Assembly (NCBI GenBank): GCA_028868895.1
Contig: JAGWTP010000025.1
Coordinates: 1 to 42,081 of the forward strand
Source: Burkholderiales bacterium
GTDB taxonomy: Bacteria; Pseudomonadota; Gammaproteobacteria; Burkholderiales; Burkholderiaceae_C
Length of the DNA stretch: 42,081 bases
Direction of reading: 5' to 3'
Of the stretch, positions 14,574 to 24,477 are shown piece after piece; positions within the stretch are counted from its first letter, which is position 1; the number at the start of each line of letters is the position of its first letter. A model generated the notes under the pieces. That model made no database searches, was not told the origin of the DNA, and saw nothing but the letters and a program-made list of their open reading frames with translations. Position numbers and translations under genes: made by a program.

Positions 14574-15406
14574 AGTTTCCAGATTTCCGGGAACAGCACC
14601 ACGTCGAGCATCTTGCGCAGGTAGCCCACGCCGGAGGTGCCGCCGGTGCCGCGCTTGAACCCGATCACGCGCTCGACCGTCGTGACATGGCGAAAGCGCC
14701 ACAGGCGGAAGGTGTCTTCGAGGTCGGTGAGTTCCTCGCCGAGCTGATACAGGTCCCACCAGGCCTTCGGGTCGCGGTAGACGGTGAGCCAGGCCTGCTC
14801 GACCGCCTCGTTGGTCTCGTACGCACCGGTCCAGTCGCGCTCGAGGTGCGAGGCCGGCACCGCCAGGCCGCGCCGGGCGAGCAGGCGCAGCGCTTCGTCG
14901 TACAGCGACGGCGCGCGCCACGCGGCCTCGACGCGCGCGAGCAGTTCCGGTCGGTGCGCATGCGGCGCGAGCATCAACGCGTTCTTGTTGCCGAGCGTGA
15001 ACTCGATGCAGCGGTACTGCCAGCTCTGGAAGCCGCTGCTGCGGCCCAGAAACGGCCGGATCGCCGAGTACTCGGGCGGCGTCATCGTTGCCAGCACGTC
15101 CCAGGCGTGCACCAGTTGTTCCATGATCTTGCTGACGCGCGCGAGCATCTTGAACGCGCTCGCCAGCTCGTCGTGCGCAATGCTCGCCACCGCCGCGCCG
15201 AGTTCGTGCAGCAGCAGCTTCATCCACAACTCGCTGGTCTGATGCTGCACGATGAACAGCATCTCGTCGTGAGCCGGCGAGCGCGGGTGCTGGGCGTTCA
15301 GGATCGCGTCGAGCTGCAGGTAGTCGGCGTAGCTCATGTCCTTCGAGAAGTCGAGCTGCGCGCCTTCGTCGGCGACGATTCTTTCGATGGGGCCGGGCAC
15401 GGTCAT
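14558..15406 (-). CDS. kynA: Tryptophan 2,3-dioxygenase
   Basis: 282 residues. It opens the indole ring of L-tryptophan with O2 to N-formylkynurenine, a haem-dependent cytosolic step and the first of the kynurenine pathway. Seen: [19 protein letters not shown] (active-site His and substrate-contact residues), [39 protein letters not shown] (proximal haem His and substrate carboxylate-binding Arg/Thr region) and [12 protein letters not shown] 15406 is chosen because GAGGT, which overlaps the kynU stop, lies 6-8 bases before it; longer in-frame starts add an Arg-rich stretch foreign to the family. Last gene of kynBUA; 8 bases from kynU. Confidence 0.96.
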   Translation of the reverse strand: MTVPGPIERIVADEGAQLDFSKDMSYADYLQLDAILNAQHPRSPAHDEMLFIVQHQTSELWMKLLLHELGAAVASIAHDELASAFKMLARVSKIMEQLVHAWDVLATMTPPEYSAIRPFLGRSSGFQSWQYRCIEFTLGNKNALMLAPHAHRPELLARVEAAWRAPSLYDEALRLLARRGLAVPASHLERDWTGAYETNEAVEQAWLTVYRDPKAWWDLYQLGEELTDLEDTFRLWRFRHVTTVERVIGFKRGTGGTSGVGYLRKMLDVVLFPEIWKLRTDL

Positions 15407-15414
15407 CGCGGACC

Positions 15415-16713
15415 TCAAGTTACGGTGGCGCGCTGCGCGTGGCGGGGTTCGCGCCATTCGCCGCTTGCGAGCACGGCGGCGAGGTGCTGCACCGCGTCCC
15501 ACACGTCAACGTAGCGGGTGTACAGCGGCGTGAAGCCGAAGCGCAGCAGGTCGGCGGACTCGGCCGGGCCGGCTGCCAGGCCGGCGCGAAAGTCGCCGAT
15601 CACGCCGCGCGCGATCAGTGCCTGCATGATCGCGTAGCCCTGCTCGTGGGCGTAGCTGACCTGGCTGCCACGCCATGCGGGGTCGAGAGGCGTTGCGAGC
15701 CGCAGGCCGTGGCCGTCACAACGCGCCTGGACCAGGTCGATGAACAACGCGGTGAGCGCGATCGACTTGGCACGCAGCGCCTCGAGGCCGCCATAGGCCT
15801 GCGCCTGCATGAACACGTCGACCCCGCATTCGAGCGCCGCCATCGACAGCACGGCTGGCGTGCCGCACGCGAAGCGGCCGATTCCCGGGGCGGGGCGGTA
15901 GTCGGGCGTGAACTCGAACGGCGCGGCATGGCCGAACCAGCCCGACAGCGGCTGGCGCAGCCGCTCGCGGTCCATGCGCGCGGTGTGGCGCGGGTGGGCC
16001 CAGACGAAAGCCGGAGCCCCGGGGCCGCCGTTGAGGTACTTGTAGCCGCAGCCGACCGCGAAATCGGCATCGGCCGCCTTCAGATCGACCGGCAGCGCGC
16101 CGGCCGAGTGCGCCAGGTCCCACACCACCAGTGCGCCGGCGTCGTGCGCGGCGCGCGTGGTCGCCGCCATGTCGTGCAGCCGGCCGGTGCGGTAGTTGAC
16201 GTGCGTGAGCAGCAGGATCGCCAGTGTGTCGTCCAGGTGCGCGGGCAGCTCGTCGGCGTCAGCCAGCACCAGCTCCAGGCCGTGCTCGCGGGCAACGCTG
16301 TCGGCGATGTACAGGTCGGTCGGGAAGTTGCTGCGCTCCGAGACGATGCGCCGGCGCTGCGTGGCGGCACGACCGGTCAACGCGACCGCGGCCTTCAGGG
16401 CCTTGTAAAGGTTGACCGAGGTCGAGTCGCCGACGATCAGCTCGCCGGCTCCGGCGCCCACCAGCGTGGCGATCTTGTCGCCGATGCGTTGCGCCAGGTC
16501 GATCCAGCCGGCGCTGTTCCAGCTGCGGATCAGGTCGTGGCCCCATTCGTCGTGCACGACCTGCTGCAGCCGCGCCGGCGTGGCCTTGGGCAGTGCGCCG
16601 AGCGAATTGCCGTCGAGGTAGACCACACCTTCGGGCAGTGTGAACGCAGCGCGCAGCGGCGCCAGCGCATCCACGGCGTCGAGCGCGAGGCAATCGATTC
16701 GAGTGTGGCTCAT
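15415..16713 (-). CDS. kynU: Kynureninase
   Basis: 432 residues, a PLP-dependent fold-type I enzyme that cleaves L-kynurenine to anthranilate and alanine. Seen: [13 protein letters not shown] near residue 30, the phosphate-binding [27 protein letters not shown] with the PLP-ring-contacting Asp, and the Schiff-base lysine in [14 protein letters not shown]. Then come [11 protein letters not shown] and the C-terminal domain with [18 protein letters not shown] 16713 overlaps the kynB stop by four bases (ATGA). With kynA and kynB it completes tryptophan to anthranilate; no anthranilate-degrading genes are in view. Confidence 0.97.
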   Translation of the reverse strand: MSHTRIDCLALDAVDALAPLRAAFTLPEGVVYLDGNSLGALPKATPARLQQVVHDEWGHDLIRSWNSAGWIDLAQRIGDKIATLVGAGAGELIVGDSTSVNLYKALKAAVALTGRAATQRRRIVSERSNFPTDLYIADSVAREHGLELVLADADELPAHLDDTLAILLLTHVNYRTGRLHDMAATTRAAHDAGALVVWDLAHSAGALPVDLKAADADFAVGCGYKYLNGGPGAPAFVWAHPRHTARMDRERLRQPLSGWFGHAAPFEFTPDYRPAPGIGRFACGTPAVLSMAALECGVDVFMQAQAYGGLEALRAKSIALTALFIDLVQARCDGHGLRLATPLDPAWRGSQVSYAHEQGYAIMQALIARGVIGDFRAGLAAGPAESADLLRFGFTPLYTRYVDVWDAVQHLAAVLASGEWREPRHAQRATVT

Positions 16714-17336
16714 CGCAGTTCTCGCAGCACCGCGCGCACCGGTGAGGCATCGGCCGTCGTCAGCTTCAACGGCAACGCGATCAGCTCGTAGTCGCCCGCG
16801 GGCACATCGTCGAGCACCAGGTTTTCGAGCACCCGCAGGTCGAACCGCAGCAGCAGCTGATGGCTTTGCAGCGTCTTGCTGTCGACGGGGTCGACCGAGG
16901 CGCTGTCGATGCCGACGAGCCGCACGCCGAGCGCCGCGAGCCACGCGATGGTTTCGGGTGCAAACGCCGTGAACTCGGGCGACCAGTGCGTCGGTGCCCG
17001 GCTGCAGGTGCGCACCAGCACGCGCGGTGGCAGGGCCGCGACCGCATGGGCGAGATCCTCGGGCCGCACCAGCGGGCCGCAGTCGATCGCGTGGATCACG
17101 CGGCACGGGCCGAGGTAGGGCGCGAGGTCGAGCTGGCCGATGGCCGCAGCGCCGGCGCCGTAGTGCAGCGGCGCGTCGGCGTGCGCGCCGATGTGCGGCG
17201 ACACCGTGATCGCGCTGACATTGACCGGGCCGCCCGGCCCGATCTGCGCGACCCACTGCTGCGAATACGCGGTGTCGCCGGGGAACACCGGCGAGTCGGT
17301 CGCGATCGGTGGCGAGATGTCCCAGAGTCGTTGCAT
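16710..17336 (-). CDS. kynB: Kynurenine formamidase (cyclase family)
   Basis: 208 residues, starting at ATG 17336 (MQRLWDISPP); longer in-frame starts add 32 residues unlike the family. It hydrolyses N-formylkynurenine to kynurenine and formate using a metal site. The metal motif H-x3-H-x-D is SPHIGAHADAPLHYG, and GIDSASVDPVDSK and ENLVLDDVPAGDYELIALPLKL complete the cyclase-family core. It is first in the operon, so its promoter should lie in 17337-17418, where no clear -35/-10 or Lrp-type palindrome was found. Its stop overlaps kynU. Confidence 0.96.
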   Translation of the reverse strand: MQRLWDISPPIATDSPVFPGDTAYSQQWVAQIGPGGPVNVSAITVSPHIGAHADAPLHYGAGAAAIGQLDLAPYLGPCRVIHAIDCGPLVRPEDLAHAVAALPPRVLVRTCSRAPTHWSPEFTAFAPETIAWLAALGVRLVGIDSASVDPVDSKTLQSHQLLLRFDLRVLENLVLDDVPAGDYELIALPLKLTTADASPVRAVLRELR

Positions 17337-17418
17337 GGCAGCGTGAAGGTAGCACCGCCGATCGGCGCGTGGTGTCGGTATTTTCGGACGGCGCTCGCGC
17401 GGCGCCGGTGCACACGCC

Positions 17419-18915
17419 TCAGGCACCGCCACCTCGGGCCGGCGCGGACGCGCGCACCACGGTCACCGTGCAATCGGCCTCGACCGCCACCTTGGCCGAC
17501 ACGCTGCCGAGGTAGCGCCGCAGCCCGCCGCTGCTGCGCGCGCCCATCACGATGTGGTCGACCTGGTTCTTGCGGCCGAAGTCAATGAGCGCGGTGGCCG
17601 GGTCGGGTGCCTCGAGCACGTGGAAGGTCACGCGGCCGTCGGTCTCACCGCGTGTCGGAGCGAGCCCCTGCAGCACCGGGCGGGCCCAGTGCTTGAGTTG
17701 CACCAGCAGGTTGACATGCTTGCTGGTGCCGTCCTTCTCGACCAGTTCGTCCATGCCGACGCGGTTGATCTTCATCACCGCCACGCAGGCCATGCGCGCG
17801 CCGGGCTCGGTGCGCAGCAGGCGTTGCACGGTATCGCGCACGGCCGCCAGCAGCGCGGCATCGGCGCCGGCGACGTCGACCGCCGCCATCAGGATCGGGC
17901 TGCGCAAGGTTTGCGCGTCCGCCGCGGCGCCGGCGTCTTTGGCTGGTTCGGCGCCGATCGCCGTGAACCAGCGCCGCGCCACCTGCAGGTGGCCACTTCG
18001 GGCGACGCGGGCGGCGCGTTCGGTCAACACCACCTGGTCGGGCTGCTGCAGATCGAACGCCAGCTGGGCCGCGCTCTGGTGGCGCCGCTCGGGCCGGACT
18101 TCGAGGCAGCGCAGGATCACCTCCTGCAGCCAGGGCGGGCAGTCGGCGCGCAGCGTTCGCGGCGGCAACGGGTCACGGTAAAGGCGCTGGCGCAGGCCGC
18201 GCACGCTGTTCGGTGCACCGAACGGGCGCTCGCCGGTGGTCAGGTGGTAGAGCATCACGCCAAGCGCGAACAGGTCGCTGCGCGGATCGTTGCGGACGAA
18301 CTGAACCTGCTCGGGCGACATGTACGGGCCGGTGCCCATCGGCAGCTCGAACTCCTCTTCGAGCAGGTCGGGCAGGTCGCGGTGGCGCGACAGTCCGAAG
18401 TCGAGCAGCACCGCGTCGCCGTCGAAGTCGCCCGCGCCGGCGCTGCCCGGGCGGAACATGATGTTGCTGGGTTTCACGTCGAGGTGCACGACCCGCTGGC
18501 GGTGCAGGTCGTGCAATGCGGTGGCGACCTTTGCGCCGATCTGCACGACCTCGTCGATGGCCAGCGGCGCGGCGTCGAAGCGCGGCTTCAGCGACGCGCC
18601 GGCAATGCGTTCCATCACGATGTAGGGCTGGCGCGTGAAGTCGCCGTTGGCGACGAAGCGCGGTACGTGCACGCCGCTGAGCGTGGGCAGGATCATCTGC
18701 TCGACCTCGAAACCGACGATGGTCGTCGGGTCGTCGCCACCCTTGATGCGCGGCACCTTCATGATCAGCGGCAGCGGGTCGTCGGACCCGACGCGCGACA
18801 CGCGCCACAACTGCGCCATGCCGCCCTGGTGGGTGCGCTCTTCGAGCTGGAAACCATCGATCACCTGGCCCGGCCGCAGCGGCGCCGGTCGATCGACGGC
18901 GTCGTCAGCTGCCAT
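17419..18915 (-). CDS. Ser/Thr protein kinase fused to a universal stress protein domain
   Basis: 498 residues. The N-terminal kinase domain (~20-290) has a Gly-loop variant THQGGMAQLWRV, the ATP-binding Lys53 (LIMKVPRI), the catalytic loop HLDVKPSN (Asp146; HLD instead of HRD) and DFG at 172-174. An activation segment GTGPYMSPEQ and SDLFALGVMLYHLTTGERPF follow. After a linker, residues ~335-498 form a UspA-like domain (ILMAAVDVAGADAA at its start and HIVMGARSSGGLRRYLGSVSAKVA, the ATP-binding signature, at its end). There is no membrane segment, so it is cytosolic. It overlaps the metallophosphoesterase gene by 11 bases. Targets are unknown. Confidence 0.9.
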   Translation of the reverse strand: MAADDAVDRPAPLRPGQVIDGFQLEERTHQGGMAQLWRVSRVGSDDPLPLIMKVPRIKGGDDPTTIVGFEVEQMILPTLSGVHVPRFVANGDFTRQPYIVMERIAGASLKPRFDAAPLAIDEVVQIGAKVATALHDLHRQRVVHLDVKPSNIMFRPGSAGAGDFDGDAVLLDFGLSRHRDLPDLLEEEFELPMGTGPYMSPEQVQFVRNDPRSDLFALGVMLYHLTTGERPFGAPNSVRGLRQRLYRDPLPPRTLRADCPPWLQEVILRCLEVRPERRHQSAAQLAFDLQQPDQVVLTERAARVARSGHLQVARRWFTAIGAEPAKDAGAAADAQTLRSPILMAAVDVAGADAALLAAVRDTVQRLLRTEPGARMACVAVMKINRVGMDELVEKDGTSKHVNLLVQLKHWARPVLQGLAPTRGETDGRVTFHVLEAPDPATALIDFGRKNQVDHIVMGARSSGGLRRYLGSVSAKVAVEADCTVTVVRASAPARGGGA

Positions 18916-19648
18916 GGACCAGACGCAGCGCCAGCGACTCGGGCAGGCCGGCCGCGCGCACCTTCGCCGCCGCGGCGTCGTGGTCGTAGGCGACGCGGTG
19001 GAAGGTCAGAGTGGCCGAATCGGGTTCGAAGATCGCGTAGCAGACGGCCGGGTTGCCGTCGCGCGGCTGGCCGGCCGAGCCCGGAATCGCAAGCCAGCGC
19101 CGCTGCGCTGACAACGGAATCGGCATGCCGGGGGTCGGCACGAAATCGCCGGCCTTGCCAGCCGCGCTCAAGTGGTACAGCCGCGGGTCGTGGATGTGGC
19201 CGCAGAACGTGAACCGGCGATCGGTCGCCTGCAGGCTGCGCGCGGCTTCGGCGCGACCTTCGATGTAGCCCCACTCCGCGGGGGCATACGCGTTCGCGTG
19301 CACGTACAGCGTGTCGGCGTCGGTCATCGAAAGTGGCCGAGCCGCCAGAAACTCGATCTGCGCACCGGAGAGCTGCGCGCGGGTCCACTCGATGGTGCGG
19401 CGGGCGTCGGCGATCATCGTCGGCCGCGGGCCTGCGACCACCGCGTCGTCGTGGTTGCCCAGCACCGCGATCGCGCCTTGTTCGACATGGTCGCGCACCA
19501 GATCGACGACCCAGCCAGGGTCGGCGCCGTAGCCGACGTAGTCGCCGAGAAAGGCGAACCGCTGCGCGCCCTGGGTTGTTGCATGCGCCATGACCGCGCT
19601 GACCGCTTCGCGGTTGGCGTGCAGGTCGGTGACGAGCGCGAGCTTCAT
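18905..19648 (-). CDS. Calcineurin-like metallophosphoesterase paired with the kinase
   Basis: 247 residues, cytosolic (no signal peptide). Metal motifs in order: TDLHAN (D8, H10), LGDYVGYG, GNHDD, the VHAN segment and CGHIHD, plus a late RDGNPAVCYAIFEPDS strand. The layout is that of YfcE/PrpE-type or diadenosine-tetraphosphatase-like phosphatases. ATG 19648 lies 11 bases after the argF stop, and the 3' end overlaps the kinase gene, so it is probably made from the arginine operon transcript. A likely job is to reverse the neighbouring kinase's phosphorylation, an inference from coupling. A nucleotide substrate is equally possible. Confidence 0.88.
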   Translation of the reverse strand: MKLALVTDLHANREAVSAVMAHATTQGAQRFAFLGDYVGYGADPGWVVDLVRDHVEQGAIAVLGNHDDAVVAGPRPTMIADARRTIEWTRAQLSGAQIEFLAARPLSMTDADTLYVHANAYAPAEWGYIEGRAEAARSLQATDRRFTFCGHIHDPRLYHLSAAGKAGDFVPTPGMPIPLSAQRRWLAIPGSAGQPRDGNPAVCYAIFEPDSATLTFHRVAYDHDAAAAKVRAAGLPESLALRLVHGS

Positions 19649-19659
19649 CGGGTGGCCCT

Positions 19660-20591
<932 letters not shown>

Positions 20592-20592
<1 letters not shown>

Positions 20593-21809
20593 CAGGAGGT
20601 TGCGGGTTCGGCGAGCAAGGCCTTGATCAGCGGGCACAGGATCGCGACGATCTGTGCCGCTTCATCGGCGCTCAGGATCAGCGGCGGCACGAGGCGGATC
20701 ACCCGCTCGGCCGTCACGCTGAGCATCAGCCCGGCGGCGGCCGCGCGGCCCAGGAGTTCGCCGCACGGCCGGTCGAGCTCGATGCCCAGCATCAGTCCCT
20801 GGCCACGGATGTCGCGCACGCCCTTCACGCCGGCCAGTTCGCGCTGCAGGCCTTCCTTGAGTGCCGCGCCCACGCTCGCTGCGTTCGCGAGCAGGCCGTC
20901 TTCTTCCATGATGCGGATGGTCTCGACGCCGGCGCGCATGGCCAGCGGGTTGCCGCCGAACGTGCTGCCGTGGTTGCCGGGGCCGAGCACGTTGGCGGCC
21001 TTCGGACCGCAGACCACCGCACCGACCGGCACACCCGAGCCCAGGCCCTTGGCCAGCGGCATCACGTCGGGGCGGATGCCGGCCCACTGGTGCGCGAACC
21101 ACTTGCCGGTGCGGCCCATGCCGCACTGCACTTCGTCGAGCATCAGCAGCCAGTCGTTCTCGTCGCAGACGCGGCGCACCGCCTGCAGGTACTCGACGGT
21201 CGCCGGGTTCACTCCGCCTTCGCCCTGGATCACTTCGAGAAACACCGCGACCACGTTCTTGCGCGTGCTCGCAACCTCTTCGATCGCGGCCACGTCGTTC
21301 AGCGGCACGCGCACAAAGCATTCGACCAGCGGGCCGAATCCGGCCTGCACCTTGGGGTTGCCGGTGGCCGACAGCGTCGCGATCGAACGGCCGTGGAAGG
21401 CGGCCTCGTAGACGACGATCTCGGGGCGATCGACGCCCTTGTCGTGCCCGAACTTGCGCGCGATCTTCAGCGCCGCTTCATTGGCCTCCAGGCCGGTGCT
21501 GCAGAAGAACACATTGGTCAGGCCCGACAGTTCGCACAGCTTGGCGGCGAGTTGTTCCTGCAGCGGCACGAGGTAGTAGTTCGAGCTGTGGATCAACCTG
21601 CCGAGCTGCTCCTGCAGTGCCGGCACCAGCCGCGGGTGGGCATGCCCGAGCGTGTTGACGGCGATGCCGCCCAGGCCGTCGAGGTACTTGCGGCCTTCGG
21701 TGTCCCAGACCCAGCAGCCTCGGCCGTGCGACAGCGCCAGCGGCAGGCGCCCGTAGGTCTTCATCACGTGGGGTTCGGGCGATACCGGCAGCTTGTCGGG
21801 GGCGTTCAT
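20592..21809 (-). CDS. argD: Acetylornithine aminotransferase
   Basis: 405 residues. ATG 21809 follows GGAG with proper spacing. A class-III PLP transaminase converting N-acetylglutamate semialdehyde to N-acetylornithine with glutamate. Seen: YLDGLGGIAVNTLGHAHP, the PLP phosphate-binding FCSTGLEANEAALKIAR, AFHGRS, LDEVQCGMGRTGK, the Schiff-base Lys in PLAKGLGSG and TFGGNPLA. It probably also serves as the succinyldiaminopimelate aminotransferase. The upstream leader has an attenuator-like hairpin (21824-21863). First gene of an argD-argF-phosphoesterase-kinase run. Confidence 0.96.
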
Positions 21810-21823
21810 TGTTTTCACTCCGG

Positions 21824-21863
21824 AAAAAGAACGAGCGCGGGTGCGCGCGTGTCGCACCCGCTC
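21824..21863 (-). terminator. Attenuator-like hairpin plus T tract in the argD leader
   Basis: On the minus strand GCGGGTGCG (21861-21853) and CGCACCCGC (21852 loop side, 21845-21837) form a perfect 9-bp, all-but-one G/C stem with a 7-base loop. The stem can be extended by GAGC/GCTC across a 2-base bulge. TTCTTTTT (21831-21824) follows at once. This is the shape of an intrinsic terminator, but it lies before the argD ribosome-binding site (21821-21818) and not after a gene, which suggests transcription attenuation. Confidence 0.5.
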
Positions 21864-21870
21864 ATCGGAA

Positions 21871-21876
21871 ATTCTA
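21871..21876 (-). promoter_or_regulatory. Candidate -10 box for argD
   Basis: TAGAAT on the minus strand (five of six match to TATAAT) in an AT-rich patch. No convincing -35 is 17 bases upstream. It would place the transcript start near 21864, right at the leader hairpin. Confidence 0.3.
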
Positions 21877-22040
21877 AGTCCGGCCCCGGAAATGCCGATG
21901 TACCTGGCATGCATCCGACCCCGCGCGCTCCGCATCGTGCTGCACTGCAGCACATTCACGGCACAATCGAACGTGCCGCACGACGGCCGTTGTGGACCGA
22001 CCGTCCCGCCTGGCCGAGCACACTCGGCCGTACCGAATCG

Positions 22041-22367
22041 ATGACCAGCCCCCAGCCTCGCGAGTTCTACATCCAGGGCACGACCCTGGACGGCCAGCCG
22101 TTCCGGCCCAGCGACTGGGCCGAGCGCCTTGCCGGTGCGATGTCGTGCTTTCGGCCCGAGGGCGTTCAGGGCGGCATCGGCGCCTTCATCGGCTACTCGC
22201 CGCTGTGCGTGCCGCGGCTCATCAACGGCGTCAAGTGCGTGATCGTCAACGAGGCGCTCAGGGGCATCGAGCCGATGGCGTGGGACTTCGTGATGAACTT
22301 CGCTCGCGACAATCGGCTCATCTTGTCCGAGGCCGCACTCGTGTCCGAGCGATCGAAGGCGCGTTGA
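22041..22367 (+). CDS. DUF3579 family protein
   Basis: 108 residues. ATG 22041 is the only start fitting the family's usual opening (short polar lead, then REFYIQGTTLDGQPFRPSDWAERLAGAM). Other conserved segments are SPLCVPRLINGVKCVIVNEALR and MAWDFVMNFARDNRLIL. The family is small, cytosolic, common in Betaproteobacteria and of unknown function. It is divergent from argD across 231 bases and ends at a bidirectional terminator. Confidence 0.88.
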   Translation: MTSPQPREFYIQGTTLDGQPFRPSDWAERLAGAMSCFRPEGVQGGIGAFIGYSPLCVPRLINGVKCVIVNEALRGIEPMAWDFVMNFARDNRLILSEAALVSERSKAR

Positions 22368-22391
22368 TCGCGCCGTGCCGCTTCAAAGCAA

Positions 22392-22416
22392 AAAGGGCTC
22401 GCGCTGCGAGCCCTTT
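22392..22416. terminator. Bidirectional intrinsic terminator between DUF3579 and rpsT
   Basis: AAAGGGCTCGC and GCGAGCCCTTT form a perfect 11-bp stem with a 3-base loop. T-rich sequence follows on both strands (TTTGTTTGTTTG on plus; the flanking A-rich run gives TTTTT then GCTTTG on minus). It ends two convergent transcripts. Confidence 0.9.
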
Positions 22417-22436
22417 GTTTGTTTGCGAACCGTCGG

Positions 22437-22739
22437 TCAGGCGGCGGCCGAGAGCGCCTTGACCTTGGCCGACAGGCGGCTCTTGTGGCGAGCGGCCTTG
22501 TTCTTGTGGAACAAGCCCTTGTCGGCCACCGAGTCGATCACCGACTGGGCGGTCTTGAGCAGGTCGGCGGCCTTGGCCTTGTCACCGGTGACGACGGCCT
22601 TCTGAACGTTCTTGATCACGGTGCGGAACTTCGAGCGCAGCGCCGTGTTGGCGGCGTTGAGCTTGACGTCCTGGCGCACGCGCTTCAGGCCCGAAGCGAT
22701 GCGGACGGTTTTCTTCTTGGCTTTGGACGAGGTGGCCAT
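22437..22739 (-). CDS. rpsT: 30S ribosomal protein S20
   Basis: 100 residues, very basic, starting at ATG 22739 ([17 protein letters not shown]). The conserved S20 end [22 protein letters not shown] is clear. It is longer than the ~87 residues of the E. coli protein, which is usual for Burkholderiales. It binds 16S rRNA early in small-subunit assembly. A promoter-like TTGTGT-N18-TATACT lies upstream and a strong terminator lies just downstream, so it is monocistronic. Confidence 0.97.
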   Translation of the reverse strand: MATSSKAKKKTVRIASGLKRVRQDVKLNAANTALRSKFRTVIKNVQKAVVTGDKAKAADLLKTAQSVIDSVADKGLFHKNKAARHKSRLSAKVKALSAAA

Positions 22740-22779
22740 GGGGCTTGACTTCTTGTAGAAGGGTGGAGCAAAGACCATA

Positions 22780-22809
22780 AGTATAGCATTTGGCTTGCCG
22801 AGCACACAA
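22780..22809 (-). promoter_or_regulatory. Probable sigma-70 promoter of rpsT
   Basis: On the minus strand TTGTGT (22809-22804), 18 bases, TATACT (22785-22780). The boxes match the consensus at four and five of six positions. The leader to ATG 22739 would be about 33-35 bases. Confidence 0.6.
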
Positions 22810-22840
22810 CGGCGTGTCCCGGGCGCGGGAAGGCTCTACC

Positions 22841-22846
22841 TATAAT
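22841..22846 (+). promoter_or_regulatory. Candidate -10 box for murJ
   Basis: An exact TATAAT followed by CGGCGCGC, 66 bases before the murJ ATG. No recognisable -35 lies upstream. It faces away from the rpsT promoter in the same intergenic gap. Confidence 0.45.
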
Positions 22847-22911
22847 CGGCGCGCTGCATCTGTCCCATTTCCCGAGCGTGCGCCAGGCGGCGCCGCACAC
22901 CCCCCGCCTTC

Positions 22912-24468
22912 ATGAACCTGCTGCGAGCCGCCTCCACGATTTCGCTGCTCACGCTGGTCTCGCGCATTGCCGGCCTGGCCCGCGACGTGATCGTGGCGCA
23001 ATTGTTCGGCGCCAGCGCCTGGACCGATGCGTTCAACGTTGCTTTTCGCGTGCCCAACTTCCTGCGTCGGCTCTTTGGCGAGGGTGCGTTCTCGCAGGCC
23101 TTCGTGCCGATCCTGGCCGAGACCCGCACCCGCGACGGCGACGAAGCGACCGCCCGGCTGATCGACGCCGTCGCGACGATCCTGTTCTGGGTCCTGCTGG
23201 CGACCTGCGTGGTCGGGGTCGTCGGTGCGCCGGTGATCGTGTGGCTGATGGCGTCGGGCCTGAAGCAGTTCGACGGCGCCGTCGTGATGACGCGGGTGAT
23301 GTTCCCGTACATCGCGCTGATCTCGATGGTGTCGCTGTCGGCCGGCATCCTGAACACCTGGAAGCGCTTTGTCGTGCCCGCGGTGACGCCGGTGTTGCTC
23401 AATGTGGGCATGATCGGCGCCGCCTGGTGGCTGGGGCCGCAGTTCACGCGGTGGGGCATCGAGCCGATCTACGGCCAGGCCGTGGGCGTGATGCTCGGCG
23501 GCCTGATGCAACTGGCGATCCAGATCCCGGTGCTGCGGCGCATCGGCGCTCTGCCTGCGATCGGCCTGCGCGCAGGTGCCATCCGCGCCGCGTGGGCCCA
23601 CCCCGGGGTTCATCGGGTGCTGCGACAAATGGCACCGGCGCTGGTGGGCGTGTCGGTGGCGCAGATCTCGGTCGTCATCAACACCCAGATCGCCTCGCAC
23701 CAGGGCGTGGGCGCGGTGTCGTGGCTCGACTGGGCCAGCAGGCTGATGGAGTTCCCGACCGGCCTGCTGGGTGTTGCGCTGGGCGTGGTGCTGATTCCAC
23801 AGCTGTCGGCGGCGAACGCGCGCAAGGATGCCGCGGCATATTCGGGCCTGCTCGACTGGGGCCTGCGCCTGGTGTTGTTGCTGGCGCTGCCGTGCGCGGT
23901 GGCCCTGCTGGTGTTCCCGACCGCCCTCGTGGCGGTGCTGTTCCATCGCGGCGCCTTCGACGCGTTCGCGGTGCACCAGACCGCGTCGGCGCTGATGGGC
24001 TACGGCGTCGGCCTGATGGGCCTGATCGGCGTGAAGATCCTCGCGCCGGGCTTCTATGCACGCCAGGACATCCGCACGCCGGTGAAGATCGCGATCGCGG
24101 TGCTGGTGCTGACGCAGCTGATGAACGCGATCTTCGTGCCGTTTCTCGGCCACGTCGGCCTGGCGCTGTCGGTCAGCCTGGGCGCGATGATCAATGCGCT
24201 GTGGCTGTTCATCGGCCTGCGCCGATGCGGTGCCTACCTCCCCGAGCCCGGATGGCGCAGCTTTGCGCTGCGTGTGTTCGGCGCCACCGCGCTGCTCGGT
24301 GCGCTGCTGTTCTGGGCCGAGCACGCGATCGACTGGCTCGGCCTGGTCGACCACCAGGCCCAGCGCATCGGCTGGCTGGCGCTGTGCCTGGGCGGGGCGG
24401 CTCTGCTGTATTTCGGCACGCTGCTGGCCAGCGGACTGAAGCTCCAACACTTCATGCACCGCGGCTAA
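22912..24468 (+). CDS. murJ: Lipid II flippase MurJ (MOP superfamily)
   Basis: 518 residues with about 14 membrane helices. It flips lipid-linked peptidoglycan precursor across the inner membrane. Signatures: the N-terminal SLLTLVSRIAGLARDVIVAQLFG and TDAFNVAFRVPNFLRRLFGEGAFSQAFVP, which carry conserved Arg residues of the central cavity. LPGL-like FPTGLLGVALGVVLIPQLS and ILAPGFYARQDIRTPVKIA lie in the second half. ATG 22912 is the start; the preceding ribosome-binding site is weak. First gene of a same-strand run reaching 30694. Confidence 0.96.
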   Translation: MNLLRAASTISLLTLVSRIAGLARDVIVAQLFGASAWTDAFNVAFRVPNFLRRLFGEGAFSQAFVPILAETRTRDGDEATARLIDAVATILFWVLLATCVVGVVGAPVIVWLMASGLKQFDGAVVMTRVMFPYIALISMVSLSAGILNTWKRFVVPAVTPVLLNVGMIGAAWWLGPQFTRWGIEPIYGQAVGVMLGGLMQLAIQIPVLRRIGALPAIGLRAGAIRAAWAHPGVHRVLRQMAPALVGVSVAQISVVINTQIASHQGVGAVSWLDWASRLMEFPTGLLGVALGVVLIPQLSAANARKDAAAYSGLLDWGLRLVLLLALPCAVALLVFPTALVAVLFHRGAFDAFAVHQTASALMGYGVGLMGLIGVKILAPGFYARQDIRTPVKIAIAVLVLTQLMNAIFVPFLGHVGLALSVSLGAMINALWLFIGLRRCGAYLPEPGWRSFALRVFGATALLGALLFWAEHAIDWLGLVDHQAQRIGWLALCLGGAALLYFGTLLASGLKLQHFMHRG

Positions 24469-24477
24469 ACTCGTTGG

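Noticed and set aside
22840-24459. A 539-residue open frame antisense to murJ
   Set aside because: Gln/Arg/His-rich translation typical of the shadow of a high-GC membrane-protein gene; the murJ frame fully explains the sequence. The same holds for other long antisense frames, for example opposite the histidine kinase and pcnB.
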